DNA of 64,000 bases from Apostichopus japonicus (GCF_037975245.1 NC_092579.1:25093166-25157165); one strand, 5' to 3'. Counted from the first letter of the stretch, positions 48,114 to 59,795 are shown. Translations and numbers: made by a program. The notes: generated from the letters alone by a model not told the origin.

Positions 48114-48123
48114 GCCAAATGAA

Positions 48124-48838
48124 TTAAAGGGTTCTTAAACGGGCTTCTGAACGAACACTGTCCCTCGTGCTACTGTAAACTGAAGAAACGGAATACAGGA
48201 ACTGAATGAAATGGTCCTGACCTTCATGCTTTACTTTAGAACGCCACAAATGTTCTGCCAAGTAGCCATTCATATGTGAATGTTTTGTTCCATATGCTGG
48301 TAAACTTTTTTTTAGCGTGCAGCCATTCATTCTCAATGTGGTTCGTACAGGCTCCTGTTTCTGAGTTGACAAATTCAACAGAATGATTGACCTTTAGTAT
48401 AGCCCTCTTTACTCAGGCAATCATAGGCCTTCCAGCAGTTGCTGTGGATGATTGAACTTGGCCTTTTCCATTTTATTATGAATGTAAGAAGGGTGGTCTC
48501 ATCCCTTTTCTCAACTGGCACCATAAACATTTTGCCTGTCTTCCACCTCTCCACCTCCAAAAACCCACTGTCCGTCAAGACCCCTATTATACTTCCATTT
48601 TCCAAACTTGCTTTCATCGATCTCTACATGTATGCCGCTTCCACCTATCTATGAACTTTCTGGCAAAATAAGACCAGTCCACACATGTTGCAGAAGAAAG
48701 CCCCAGCTTGTGCTCAAGGAAATCCTGGGGTACTTTGCAACTCCACCAGTATGTAAATTGGAGCTCTTTAATAGTGAGGTTAGCCTTCTGGAACCAGGAG
48801 TTTTTCCTTACGGACATGGTGCATTGGTGCACCATTGG
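48124..48838 (-). pseudogene. Merlin / ISXO2-like transposase pseudogene
   Basis: Minus-strand sequence, from right to left, reads SWFQKANLTIKELQFTYWW, then LGLSSATCVDWSYFAR (48,800-48,650), then VEIDESKFGKWKYNRG and GQWVFGG in another frame (about 48,625-48,550), then GKMFMVPVEKRDETTLLTF and CWKAYDCLSKEGYTKG (48,530-48,390). It continues with ETGACTNHIENEWLHAKK in a third frame and SLPAYGTKHSHMNGYLAEHL (about 48,370-48,250). This order is that of the DDE transposase of Merlin elements (ISXO2/IS1016 type). The first acidic residue (EIDESKFGK) and the last (HIENEW) are present. The middle one, expected as DCWKAY, is NCWKAY here. At least three frameshifts make it inactive. Confidence 0.85.
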
Positions 48839-48904
48839 TTTACTGGAACGACATCTCCATCTATGTACGTGAAGAGAGATATTAACATAATTAAATAGAA
48901 GTTA

Positions 48905-49100
48905 GGAAGGTCTATTAGGAGGCAAAGAATAGGGTTAGGGGTTAGGAACTACTGTTAGGAAGTAGGGAATAGGGTTAGGAATTAGGGTTAGGAAGTAGGG
49001 AATAGGGTTAGGAATTAGGGTTAGGAAGTAGGGAATAGGGTTATGGGTTAGGAAGTAGGAAACATGGTTAGGGGTTAGGAATTAGGGGTAGGAAGTAGGG
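48905..49100 (+). repeat. G-rich minisatellite with TTAGGG-like words
   Basis: About six irregular repeats of AGGAAGTAGGGAATAGGGTT and AGGAATTAGGGTT. GGGTTAGG and ATTAGGG recur, so it looks like degenerate telomere-type sequence in an internal position. It could equally be an ordinary minisatellite. Confidence 0.7.
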
Positions 49101-49725
49101 ATAGAAGAACATGAGGTGGAGATAGGGAGTGATTACATGAATGTGGGAGAGAGATAGTAAGCGGGATATGGATTAACAGAAGTAACTATCAAGCTATTAT
49201 TAATTCGTATCCATTCATCCCGGGTTCGATTACTGTTATGTGTTTCTCATGTTATTAATCATGTTCTCTCCTCTCTTCTATTTTCTTCATAGATGTGTAG
49301 GTCTCATCCCAGCAAACTAGTGAGGAATACAGAGAGAATTAAGGTTGAAGGTGTGGGGGATGTGAAATGAGTACAATGAAGGAATTCAAGCACGCTCAGC
49401 TGAAGCTATTGTACTATTTTCATTAAAACTGACAAACACTTTGTCCCCCAAAATATCCAAGCCCCATTCAACAACGATCACCCCATCAAAATGAGCGCCA
49501 TCTTTTAGCCTTTCGGATGGTACGGATTCTAAATTAGTACCTTGTTTTGACTCTATACTACTAATTCACCGCGAAAGATCCTTTTCACTTTCTTAAGTTC
49601 TTGATCAGTGTGTATTCTCCTCTAACAAGACTGGTATTCTAATTTTCTGCATGTTTATTTACTTGAGGCTGTAATAGCCTTCTCAGGGAGGGGGGTTAAG
49701 TCTACCATAACCCTAGCAGTAGGCT
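49101..49725. other. No recognisable feature
   Basis: AT-rich sequence between the minisatellite and the next hAT element. No coding or RNA signal is seen. Confidence 0.4.
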
Positions 49726-49733
49726 ACATGATT

Positions 49734-51054
49734 CATGGGCGGCGATCATGGGGGGGGACGGGGGACATGTCCCCCCAATATTTTAGGTGGGGGGATATAG
49801 TATCTAATATCCCCCCAATATTTGGTGGCATAGTTTTTTTTTTAGCATATTTTTTTATGATATCACTAGTAATTTCAAAATAGAAAATGCTGAGATGCAA
49901 CTTACAAGGCCTGGGAAGTGCCATTTCCAGCGATCTGGGAGGCATTTTCGGCCAAAATTTTCTTTTGCGCTTCGCGCCAACTAATGGTGGTGCTATGCTT
50001 AGATAGTTTGCCGGTGATCATATTTTAGGTGGAAATATACAGTAGTATCTGATATCCCCCTCCCCCCAATATTTGGTGGCATAATTTTTTTTGTGGCTAT
50101 AAATAGAAAATAATGCGTGAGATTATTTATCCAAATCATATTTGGCGGTGGCTAAAACTTCATCCGACACATGCTGCATGATTTAAATGACTCTCCGTGG
50201 TCGTTTCTGTGACCTGTGACCGTATAGCATGTTGTCACTCATGACAGTTATCATAATGTCTGTATGCATCTCTTGTGTATGAGTGGAAGTAAGTACAATC
50301 ATATATATGATCCACATCGATATGGGTTCACTGGGTTAACTTGGCCTGTTTCCTACAAGATTTCTAACCGCAGGCGCATAGCCAAGGGGGGGAGGGTGGA
50401 GACCGCCCCCCTCGAGCATATTTTGGGGGTATTTTTTTATGATATCGAACTTTTATAGTAGCCAATATAAGAGGTTTTAATATTTGTACACCAATAAATT
50501 TACTGTGTCTGAATTTTCGAAAAATTCCTTGACCAACATTCTTCATCATACTTTCCTCTACTCGTGCAATTTTGACCGGTCTGTTAGGGGTTGAAGGGGG
50601 TTTTTCTATATTGGTTGTCCATAGATGAAATTTTGTGCAACATTATGGGTATGTTTTTGAAGTGAATTTATTACTCAAATTCTGAACAAATAATAGGCTT
50701 AAAACCTTGAAAAGTGCGACTGATGGGTATTGTGGGGCGTTAAATAATTACCTACAAAAGAAATGATCCACAGGAGATGCGATTTGGTCGAACATGATGT
50801 GTGACTGGTGACAATCTTGAAAATGGTTATGCATGGAAAAAAACTTGGGAAAAACTTGGTTCTGGCAGGCAAAAGTGTACATCTGGTTGGTCATTTTCAA
50901 GCCCAAGTGCCGTTTCCGGTGATCTGGGGGCTATAAAAACCAGAAATTTTCTTGTGCACTGCGCGCCAACCGATGGTGGCGCTCCGCTTTGATAGTAATT
51001 CGCCAGCATCCAGGCAAATGTCCCCCCAATATTTGAAACATATCGCCGCCCCTG
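49734..51054 (-). mobile_element. hAT-type composite element
   Basis: CATGGGCGGCGATCATG at the left and ATATCGCCGCCCCTG at the right are inverted ends (one mismatch over 13 bp). The flanking 8-bp duplication ACATGATT is perfect (49,726-49,733 and 51,055-51,062). Two palindromic modules occur (49,965-50,006 and 50,953-50,995). A GCAGGCGCATAGCCAAGG end at about 50,370 marks a nested element whose body (50,440-50,700) matches 20,300-20,700 in reverse. A fragment of the right end recurs at 1138-1199. No transposase is seen. Confidence 0.85.
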
Positions 51055-51425
51055 ACATGATTAGCTAAGCCATGGAATGATTCATTCTTCCACGGCTAGG
51101 CTACAGCGTTAGTAACTATAGTACAGTAGTAGTAATGCCTAGTACTGAAGTGGCTATGGAGCTAGACTATAGGCCTACAAATTTACACCTGCTTTCACTT
51201 ATTATAAAAAAACTAAGGCCAAAGGTTGGAGTAATTGAAAATGACCATTGCCTACCATTGAGCGAATGACGACACAAAGCTGCTTCAATTGAGTCCTATA
51301 TCATCAAACACTATATTAATATTATTCTGGGCACGTAAAATTGCTGGTAGCTCATCCATCTTATCAAACGTGTGATCCTTCCAGTTGTACATGTGCAGTT
51401 TGGTGTTTAAAACCCACCACTGAAA
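51055..51425. other. No recognisable feature
   Basis: AT-rich sequence without supported features. Confidence 0.4.
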
Positions 51426-51429
51426 CATC

Positions 51430-51632
51430 TATTGCGGATGTGTGTACACAGATATGCGTATATATGCGAATTAATCTGTGCATATATTTGATTTAATCCC
51501 ATATGTATTCAAAATAATGCACAGATATATTTGATTTAATGCATGTATATATTTGAATTAATGTATTAATCAATCCTCATATGTATTGGAATTAATACAA
51601 ATATGTATTGGAATTAATGCGCATATATATGC
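51430..51632. repeat. AT-rich minisatellite
   Basis: Degenerate tandem units of about 25-30 bp, such as ATATATTTGAATTAATGC and CATATGTATTGGAATTAAT. They alternate ATATGT/ATATAT words with TTAAT. Confidence 0.75.
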
Positions 51633-51700
51633 AGGCGTGTATCCAGGGGGTGGGGGCATTGGGGGCACGTGCCCCCCGGGTAAGAAAAAGAGGAGAGGGG
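51632..51700 (+). repeat. hAT-type end fragment
   Basis: GCAGGCGTGTATCCAGGGGG followed by a GGGGGCA/GCCCCCCGGG run resembles the left ends of the other elements. A partner end was not found. Confidence 0.45.
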
Positions 51701-52479
51701 AAAAAAGGGTGAAAAGGACCCATCCACCACTTCTTGTGATTGTTCCCATCTGCATGAAAACGCGCACCCACAACCCTATGCCCCACCCCTCTAATCGCTT
51801 CCCGATGAGTTACGAAACTTAATTAATGACCTTCGTCCATAGTACCAAGACCTTGACAAAATCCGGCAACACACCATTTCATCGATAACAAGTGATTGGG
51901 TTTTGTATTAGTGACGTGTAGAGGTCGCACTGACCTACATGGAGTGTGACCACTCCCGACTTTGCAATTTCCCAAGATCAGGCCCCGAAAAATCCGAAGG
52001 GCACTGTACTGTATATGGACATCTTACAATATCTAGCAATATCTAGGGATGAAAATCCCAAGATCTTCCCTATAAACTGAAGGCAGATAGAGAATTGAAG
52101 CCTTCAGTGTTTAATGAACTTGAAACTGTGCGTCTTTCGAAATGAAAAGAATGTGGGGCGCAACTCCTATGGGCTCCTATGAGCCCTATGCTTAGGTTTG
52201 ATAACTGTATTTGTACAGTCGTCTCCATTATACTCTATACAATAGGAGGGAGGCACTTGCCCACCCCTGGAAAATTTAAAAAAAACGTTAAGCATTTGAC
52301 ATTTCAATGATTTCCCCCAACAAACGGTTCTCTAGTTATGTTCATTGCATACTGACCAATAATGCATTACTGAAATTATTGAAAGTCAAAATCCTAACAC
52401 ATGAGATCTCAAAAAAACCGATGTGTAAATGCAACTTGAACAGGAAGTGTCTTTTCCGACGATCTAGGAAAAAATTGTT

Positions 52480-52664
52480 GTACGCTCCGCGCCAACCGAT
52501 GGTGGCGCTCCAGCTTAGATAGTATCAGGTAGTGTGTTACACCTTTATGACCTACTGACCCCCCGACCCCTTGTACTACATTTCTGCGGACTCCCTTGCT
52601 AGGCCTCCTGATAGAGGGGGCCCTTTGGGCCAGGAGCCCCCAGGCTCATCGTTACGCCACTGGT
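52480..52664 (-). repeat. hAT-type element fragment with palindromic module
   Basis: Carries the module (52,480-52,522) and ends GGGGCCCTTTGGGCC...TTACGCCACTGG, i.e. a CCAGTGGCGTAA end on the minus strand at about 52,654-52,665. The left boundary is uncertain: sequence from about 52,240 (GCCCACCCCTGG) may belong to it. Confidence 0.6.
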
Positions 52665-52849
52665 TGAGCATTGCACAATATACAGATAATAATTATTTAT
52701 TTCAATCTCATTTCAATTATTCGAATTTTTAAAGCAAACTGCAGATATCATATCATATCAGTGAGCATGAAAATGGCATTACAGGATGAACAGCCTCAAA
52801 ACTGTAGATGTGCGGAGTGCTCGGTTCCAGAAATATCTGGTATATTTTA

Positions 52850-53030
52850 ATTTACTTCAACGCAGTTTTATAGTAGCCGTTATAAGAGGTTTAATATTTG
52901 TACACCAATAAATTAACTGTGTCTGAATTTTTGAAAATTCCCTGATCACCATTCTCCATCATTCTTTCCTCTACTTGTGCAATTTTGACCGGTCTGTTAG
53001 GGGTTGAAGGAGGTTTTTCTGTATTGGTGT
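52850..53030 (-). repeat. Fragment related to 50,440-50,640 and 20,560-20,700
   Basis: TTTGTACACCAATAAATTAA through CCGGTCTGTTAGGGGTTGAA matches the internal part of the element nested in 49,734-51,054 and, in reverse, the element nested in gag. Neither end of the parent element is present. Confidence 0.75.
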
Positions 53031-54070
53031 ATTATTACTCGCAACTGTGCTCACCATAGAGCTTTTGTGCATGGCTGCAGTCATCAAGCAAGCACACAAA
53101 AGCTCACCTTTTTTAATAGCTTGTGTCATTTATCATGTTTTGAGGTGAAGATGAAACTGTAGGCTGGTTTTCAATAGGGCTTAAATCCATGGGTTGTTTT
53201 CAAGACTAGGGAGTTCCCCACCTCTGGAAGTAAAGCAGCCTTACATATAGACTAGTAAGAACAATGAAGTGCACCACATGATAATGTGGACAAGCAATAG
53301 CAACATTATTCAGACACTTATGTAGGCAATGGAGAATCAACAGCAGTGACCAAAATGGGCATCCCAGCAACTTAATACAAGGATGCAGTAAAGAGAGATC
53401 TTCAAAATAGGTAAAAATGTACCAACCTTGTGATATGAGCATTTAGAAGAGTTATTTTGTCCAGGATCCTCAGTAAGGGCTATTTCAAGGCTAAAAGAAT
53501 TAGTAAAGATTTGCATTCATTCAAATTGGACTAGGGAGATGAGTAAAAGGGGGGGGGGAGGCTGTGTTTATTACAAAATAACTGGCTGTTTTAATATCAT
53601 AAAGACCTTGGATGATTCATCGTCTTTAAGACTATAAAGGTAAACAATTTGAATATTACAAAACCAAGCTAAAACATACCTGAGTTGCTGGTAGATGTCA
53701 ATATTTTTTATATATTTCCATGTGGATTTGGAGACTGTCAACAAAAAAACATGTGATGATAAAATATTACTAAAAAGATAAAAGGGTTGCCAATCCCTTG
53801 TCTATAAATAGATGTTGGAATTAATTCATTTACTACTTTGCATATGCATGCAGTCATCATCGAAATAGATAAATTCACGAAGTTGGCCCATCATTCCTTT
53901 GTGATATATTAAAACTCGAAGACAGCTAAAATTGCCTGTAGTTGCAGGCAAATATATGTTGAAGCCTCAAGAGACAATTTTTGGAATTCTTATTTGGAAA
54001 ATGCATGAAGATCTTGCAACTTGAGACACATACCAGACTGTATTACTTGACTACCCAGAAAACACTTGTT
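53031..54070. other. No recognisable feature
   Basis: Mostly AT-rich sequence with a poly(G) run near 53,550-53,560. A 78-codon minus-strand frame (53,206-53,442) shows no motif and no convincing splice sites. Confidence 0.4.
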
Positions 54071-54073
54071 AAT

Positions 54074-54200
54074 CAGTGGCGCTCATCCGTTCCGAAGAAT
54101 GGGGGGATGATATTAGTAGACTATCTAAGCAGAGCGCCACCATCGCTTGGCGCGGAGCGTACAAGAAAATTTTAGGCTTTACAAACCCCCCATGCTGCAT
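54074..54200 (+). repeat. hAT-type element fragment with palindromic module
   Basis: Begins with a CAGTGGCGCTCATCCG end, then a GGGGGGATGA tract, the module at 54,121-54,162 and a short AACCCCCCATG stretch. No right end is found, so the copy is truncated. Confidence 0.6.
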
Positions 54201-54654
54201 GGGTTCAGCTTTGAAAAATAAATTTCATGTATGCAATTCCTCAATTATTGAGAAAATATTCAATCTATGAAAAAAGTAATACATGTCAGATGAGTTGAGA
54301 TGGTACAATAATCATAATGAATTGTGCATCCTCTTTCATTTATTCTGTCTGCCATGTATCCCATATTCACCTTCTGTATCTCTATTACCTTTGTCCATCA
54401 CCCCATCCATAGTCCATACATGTTCATTACTCAAGTGCCTCACCGTTCATAGTCGGTGTTGTGGTCAATATAGATGGATCTCTGTAACAACCCCTTCTTG
54501 GCGGCTAATGGCTATCAGTGCTCGTCGGTTTGCAATATTATACATACACTACAAACAGCATAATGTAACCGATTATCGTCTGATATAGAACGCACCTGGG
54601 TGTTAAAGCCTTATTACAATAAAGAACAAGTTAAGTGGTTAAGTGGAATACTTT

Positions 54655-54800
54655 ATGACATCTAATGCCCTTCTAATGCCCAGTTTTGAGCGCCTGATGT
54701 GTATAGTGTTCAAATCCTGAACGCCTACTATTCAAATGCTTTAAAAGCTACAGTGCTCAAATGGTGAACGCTGGCATTCAAATTATGAACGCTAGCAAAT
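54655..54800. repeat. Degenerate short tandem repeat
   Basis: Units of about 25-30 bp with TTCAAAT and TGAACGC words recur four or five times (GTTCAAATCCTGAACGCC, CTCAAATGGTGAACGCTGG, TTCAAATTATGAACGCTAG). Confidence 0.6.
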
Positions 54801-55094
54801 ATATGTAAGTGTTTAAAGAGGCATTTAGACTTCAACACGATGCAAGCTCTTCAAGTAGGCTAGGCATATCACTCCATCCTCAACATGTTCTGACGCCCGA
54901 CTCGTTATATCATAGGCCTTTATTCGTTACATTTTGTTGTTGTTTGCTTGCAGTGTATAGAACCCTGGAGTGAGAACAGCTTGCAAAAATACTGAGGTTG
55001 CAACCTCAGTATTTTGACCTAACCTAATTTTAACTTAACTTTGAATTACTTTATTTTATTTTAATTTGAACTTCATTTTTTTTTATATCGGACT

Positions 55095-55186
55095 GGAAAG
55101 TGGGGGGGATGATTGTGTAGACCATCCCCCCTTGACCAAAAAGTGGGAGGATATATCCCCCCATCCCCCCGGGATGTGCGCCCCTG
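55095..55186. repeat. GC-tract element fragment related to 21,795-21,886
   Basis: GTGGGGGGGATGATTGTGTA, CCATCCCCCC, a GGGAGGATATATCCCCCC palindrome and a terminal GCGCCCCTG. The same arrangement forms the right end of the hAT element in gag. Confidence 0.6.
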
Positions 55187-55464
55187 TTGTTAATACAGTT
55201 TAAAGTCTTCTCATTGTCAACACCAGCATGTCCATACGCAGTGGTAACAATCCAGCGCAATGCATGAAGATCACACCACACTGAGAGATATACTAGTCAA
55301 CTGTATAGCATTCCTTCATTTGCAATGACATGTAGTATCAATTGCAGGTGACTGCAAATTGATTCATATGCAGCACCGGCCAAGAAGACCGTACTGTATG
55401 TGCGAGTAATGCCAAGAATCGAATATGAGTTCCACTCGGAACCAATTAATTCAGTCATTAGACC

Positions 55465-56276
55465 CGTAACGTAGCCAGGAATTTGAAAGGCGGGGGGGGA
55501 GCACCTTTTGCAATTTGATCTGGATTTTCAAAGTTGTAGGCATGACTATCTGAGCGGAGCGCCACCATTTGGTGCAAAGCACACAAGAACATTTTTGATT
55601 TTATAAAACCCCCAGATGGCCGGAAACGGCCCTTCCCTGAGTGTTCATTCTGGTTCCCTGGCATCTTGCTAACTTGAGACACTTCATTCAATATCACTTT
55701 TTAAACCCAAAAACAAACAAGTTAAAATAGTACATTATTCAATACTACATAATGTATTTAAAATAAGCAAGGTACATGTACAGAGTAGTCTTACTTTTCA
55801 ACTTCTGATACTTGTAGATACAAAGATAGGCCAGAAATGTCTTTGATACAACTATAGCCAGTAACTGTCTTTGATACAACTGTAAATGTTTAAGTTAGCC
55901 TAATAAGAGAAGGTGAGAGCTAGGCGACGATTGCCATCTGATGCAAATTTCTCAACTGAAATATTATCTGCGTAAACAGGTTCGTACTTAACTAGATGTT
56001 TAAAAACTGACAAGATCGGATCTTAGTCTTTTTCGGCGGGTAGAGTGTTGAATGAAACGGCATGTAATAGAAATGACAGCCTAGATGACAGAAGAATAGG
56101 TCACCTAATTTAGCCATATTCTTGCTACGTTCATTTCAATAGTTTTTCCTGTCTAAACTCTTAAACTCGCCCAGCAAGCCTATGGATTTGAATTATGGGT
56201 GTTTTTAAAAAAAAGATAACTTGACCAAAAAAGGTGTAGGCCCGTGCCTATAGTGCTACATACTGGCTACGCCCCT
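55465..56276 (+). mobile_element. Probable hAT-type element
   Basis: The left end CCGTAACGTAGCCAGG and right end GGCTACGCCCCTG are inverted over GCGTAGCCAG. The flanks TCATTAGA and TCATATGA agree at 6 of 8 positions. The palindromic module lies at 55,546-55,583, followed by the CCAGATGGCCGGAAACGGCC stretch typical of the family. Confidence 0.6.
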
Positions 56277-56289
56277 GATCATATGATAT

Positions 56290-57310
56290 CATATATTCTC
56301 AGCAGATTTTGTTTCCTGTTTGAATTCTTTTACATTTTCTTTTACATAATATATCAGAAAGACAAACATAGTGCTCTTTTACAATTTTTCCAGTAGGATG
56401 ATTCTTGTTAATTGTCCAATGTCTGGAATTTAATACATTTGACCAACTTAACTGATGGACAATATAAACTTTCATATTTTGGAATATAGCCAGATATGCA
56501 GTGGCCTAAAAAAACCAAATATCGTTATCGCAGTGTATTAGCAGTGTAATAATTATTTATAGGAAGTGTGTGTCACATACAATTTCTAGCTTAGCTTCAT
56601 AACATGCTGTTCGTGCAACAACTTAGGAAGAATCATAGAAAGGATGAGAACGAATGTTACCGACGTTGTTTTGCATACGGTTTGTGACATTCCATGGAGT
56701 GTGGTTAGGTAGGCAATATGTATTTTATGACGCAGTGGCCAACTGTAGGCTTGTAACAGGCTATAGGACTAAATTTAGCTAATTGCATCTGCCAAACTAA
56801 GTAAGTAGTTGAATCAGTAGGTGTGAATGTTACTACGATTTAACGGAGCTGACGAGTATTTCAAGATCAAAAGCACAGACAAAATACCATGCTAAAAAGC
56901 AGCAGTTTTTAAACATTTTTTGACACTGAAAGGGGGGAAACAGTCGCTTCCCCCGGTCCCCCCCCCCCTAGCTATGTCCCTGCATTAGACTGGAACCTGA
57001 ATGCAGCTTTAACATTTGTTCAAGTCTTTTTATTGAGATAAATAGATTCACGTTCTAGAGAGTTTTATTATTAAGATTACCTTACATCAACTGCTGTACA
57101 TATATGGAGGGTTACTTTCCTCAATGAATTTCTCTTGAGAAAAGCTGCAACTGTAGCATTGTTACAGAATGCAATTATCACGAAAGAGCAAAAGGATGGT
57201 CTGGAAACTAACCTGCTTTCTTGTTGAAATTCTGTGGGCCAGAAAGGTCCTGACAACTCCACTGCCTAATAGTGTCAGTAGAAACACTAACTATAGCTGT
57301 GATGAAATGG
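56290..57310. other. No clear feature
   Basis: AT-rich sequence with a short poly(G)/poly(C) patch (56,932-56,970, ending in a TAGCTATGTCCCTGC-like element end), probably another hAT remnant. No coding region is supported. Confidence 0.35.
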
Positions 57311-57723
57311 GGTAAAGGGTCATTCCGTGTCAAAACACGGTTGGGTGTTGCAGCACCCTCTCCAAAACTTCCCAAATTTATTGTATGATTGGACCACCAT
57401 GAAATAAGCATATTTCTGAAAATTTCAGTTGCATTGCTTTACAATTGGCCGATTTATCACACTTTGAAATTCCGCAATTTGTCGCCACCATGGCATTTTG
57501 GCATTTTCTTGACTTTTGAGGTCTCATTTCTCAGCAATTAAACATTCTACTACCTTTCTATTACAGATGCCCATAGAGTCTATCCCATAGAACAGGAAAA
57601 TAAAAAATTAGGCTACAAAAATATTTTTTTGTGGAGTAAGGTCACCTTAAAAGTGTCAAAATATTCGATTTTTGTACTTTTCACAAAAAAATGTGCTATT
57701 TTATAGTGATGAATTGCTCCTAA

Positions 57724-58565
57724 AGCATTGCTTCAGGGTACTTGATTCTTTCAGAGGTTATTATGTCTAGTACAAACATTACAAAATAATGATTACAATG
57801 CTTTCCTATAATATTTTTGCAAGTTGTGCAACTCTAAAGTTGCTATTTCATGCTGCGATTCAGCATGAGGTAGGAGTTTTGATGCCAATTTTTACCAAAG
57901 TAACCATGTATGAGCTGTCAGGATTTTATACTTTAATTATAAGTATAAAGTTCTTACACCTAAACAAATTTCAGGGTTCTAGCTGTTCTCAATATTAATT
58001 TATGAACTTGTTAAGTTGCACCGATGTACAAAAGAGGTCGTCTTTGACGGCCAATAACTCAAAACACATCTTGTTGCAAAAATCTGATAATTTTTCTGGA
58101 AGAGATATAGTACCACCCTGTTTGTACGGAGTGCCATGAGTGCCAGAAGACTATGTTTAAACCTAACACTAATATACACACTGTAGATATACACCCAGTA
58201 CAGTGTATGTACTGTACACACTGTACATACATGCATATACTGGTTGAAATTCATTTTATAAGTCTTCTAATTAAATAAATTCAACCAGGAGCAGACAAGT
58301 ACATTGCAAATAGTATTTGTTTATATGAAATTAAAAACTGCACAGTATTGAATTGAATGACCTTGAAGTTCAATACCCAGGCTCAAAACACATGGAACAT
58401 CAAAACAGGCAAAAACGGTTTTTGTAAAAATCCCAAACTTTGAGGATTTTCATTTCAAAATAAGGCAAAGCATCCTCCTGGATTTTTGCATTGTAATCAT
58501 TATTTTGTAATGCTTGTACTAGACATAGTTACCTCTGAAAGAATCAAATACCCTGAAGCAATGCT
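57724..58565 (+). mobile_element. PIF/Harbinger-like MITE
   Basis: The terminal inverted repeats are about 78 bp and nearly perfect (AGCATTGCTTCAGGGTA... and its complement). They are flanked by TAA at 57,721-57,723 and 58,566-58,568. The right arm of the palindrome shows the empty site (GCTCCTTAAAGACC on the minus strand near 62,840). A 3-bp TAA target duplication is the PIF/Harbinger hallmark. Non-coding, 842 bp. Confidence 0.8.
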
Positions 58566-58762
58566 TAAAGACCAACTATGGAGACTTTTCGATGAACATA
58601 AAATCCCACCATTTTTCATGTATGTAATCCTTAACTGATTCCAATTACATTGCTGTAATTAACTTTACCAATTTCGGACGTTAAATAAGTGAAAAATGGG
58701 ACGAAAAGTCAGCTTCTATTTCAGACATTCCTGAAACATTCCTAAGACATCAGGTGACCATG

Positions 58763-58770
58763 TGACGTCA
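58763..58770. promoter_or_regulatory. CRE-like TGACGTCA upstream of the left THAP frame
   Basis: A perfect palindromic TGACGTCA within GGTGACCATGTGACGTCA and TTTGTATACC, 98 bases before the THAP ATG. The same block is conserved at 62,629-62,636 (right arm) and 60,022-60,029 (centre). It matches the consensus for CREB/ATF proteins; function is inferred. Confidence 0.5.
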
Positions 58771-58867
58771 ACGTTTGTATACCTCACTCACAACTATACT
58801 TTTAGTGTGTAAAGTCGTATAATTGAGCTGCCAAAAACATCAACGATATTTCTCCTTTTTCCTCAAA

Positions 58868-59113
58868 ATGTCACAAGTCTGTGTTGTTGGAGGTTGCAGT
58901 TATACCTCATCCAACAAAAGCATCAGCTTTTTTAGATTTCCGAGTAAAAGAACCGACGTAAAACGCCGCAGACTTTGGATCAATTTTTTGAGATCCACGC
59001 AGAAAGCTTTTTCAGCACCCGGAGTATCTCATGCCCATGAGTCCACATGCATGACCCTGCTTCTGTATATGCTGCAAATGTCTCATTCTGTGAAAATTAT
59101 ATACTGTCGATAG
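58868..59113 (+). CDS. THAP zinc-finger N-terminus, partial
   Basis: 82 codons from ATG 58,868. The start was chosen because it places the first cysteine at residue 5, as in THAP domains, whereas the frame is open further upstream without that match. It shows CVVGGC (first zinc-ligand pair), SISFFRFPSKRTDV, then RRRLWINFLRS with the conserved tryptophan, and AFSAPGVSHA. The closing C-x2-H ligands are not evident before the stop, so the domain may continue through an intron or be degraded. THAP domains bind DNA; in P elements they direct the transposase to its ends. Neighbours are the conserved upstream block and a non-coding arm. Confidence 0.65.
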   Translation: MSQVCVVGGCSYTSSNKSISFFRFPSKRTDVKRRRLWINFLRSTQKAFSAPGVSHAHESTCMTLLLYMLQMSHSVKIIYCR

Positions 59114-59795
59114 CTGTGTCGGACCATGGTCGGACATAGCTAATGTGAAATTGACCGTAAACACGCCCTGGACGTCCTTACATGTAACATTATATCACGC
59201 AATTGACAGTAATATATTTACTGTAAGAGATGACCGTATATATATACCGTGCCAAGGGTATAGCATTGTTAGTACATGTACGGTAGTTAGTTACAACTCT
59301 CGCCGGCGTTGGCTCACAGCATGTGTAAAAAGCCATGTTAGGATTTATCTATTTCATTTGTTGTATTCCAGTATCGTGAGTTCGTGATACATGTGTAATA
59401 TTGTCCGTTCTGTTTATTCCGACATCTGCATGTTCCAAGGAGTTGAATAAAAACGGTAGTATGTAGCGATCGGACGTTTTATTTCGTTAGTGACTGTCTT
59501 GTGATTGTGGGATGTTAGTACTGGTCAAGGCCTGTTTCAACTAGACCTAACTCTATGGAATTACACAGACTCACGGTAGTTTTTCGCCCAGGATTGAACA
59601 AGAAACGTGGATTAGGATATTCACTGCTAAATTTGTTTATTGACAAGATACTTTTTCTGTGTTTGTATACTTTTGGATATTAAAACGAGTAAGTACTATG
59701 TAAGTATATTGTACCGTACGGACCTATTGACGCTACGCTATGTAAAAGATGCCTCCATTTGAGTGGAAATTTTGCTAATAAAATAAGCAATTTTA

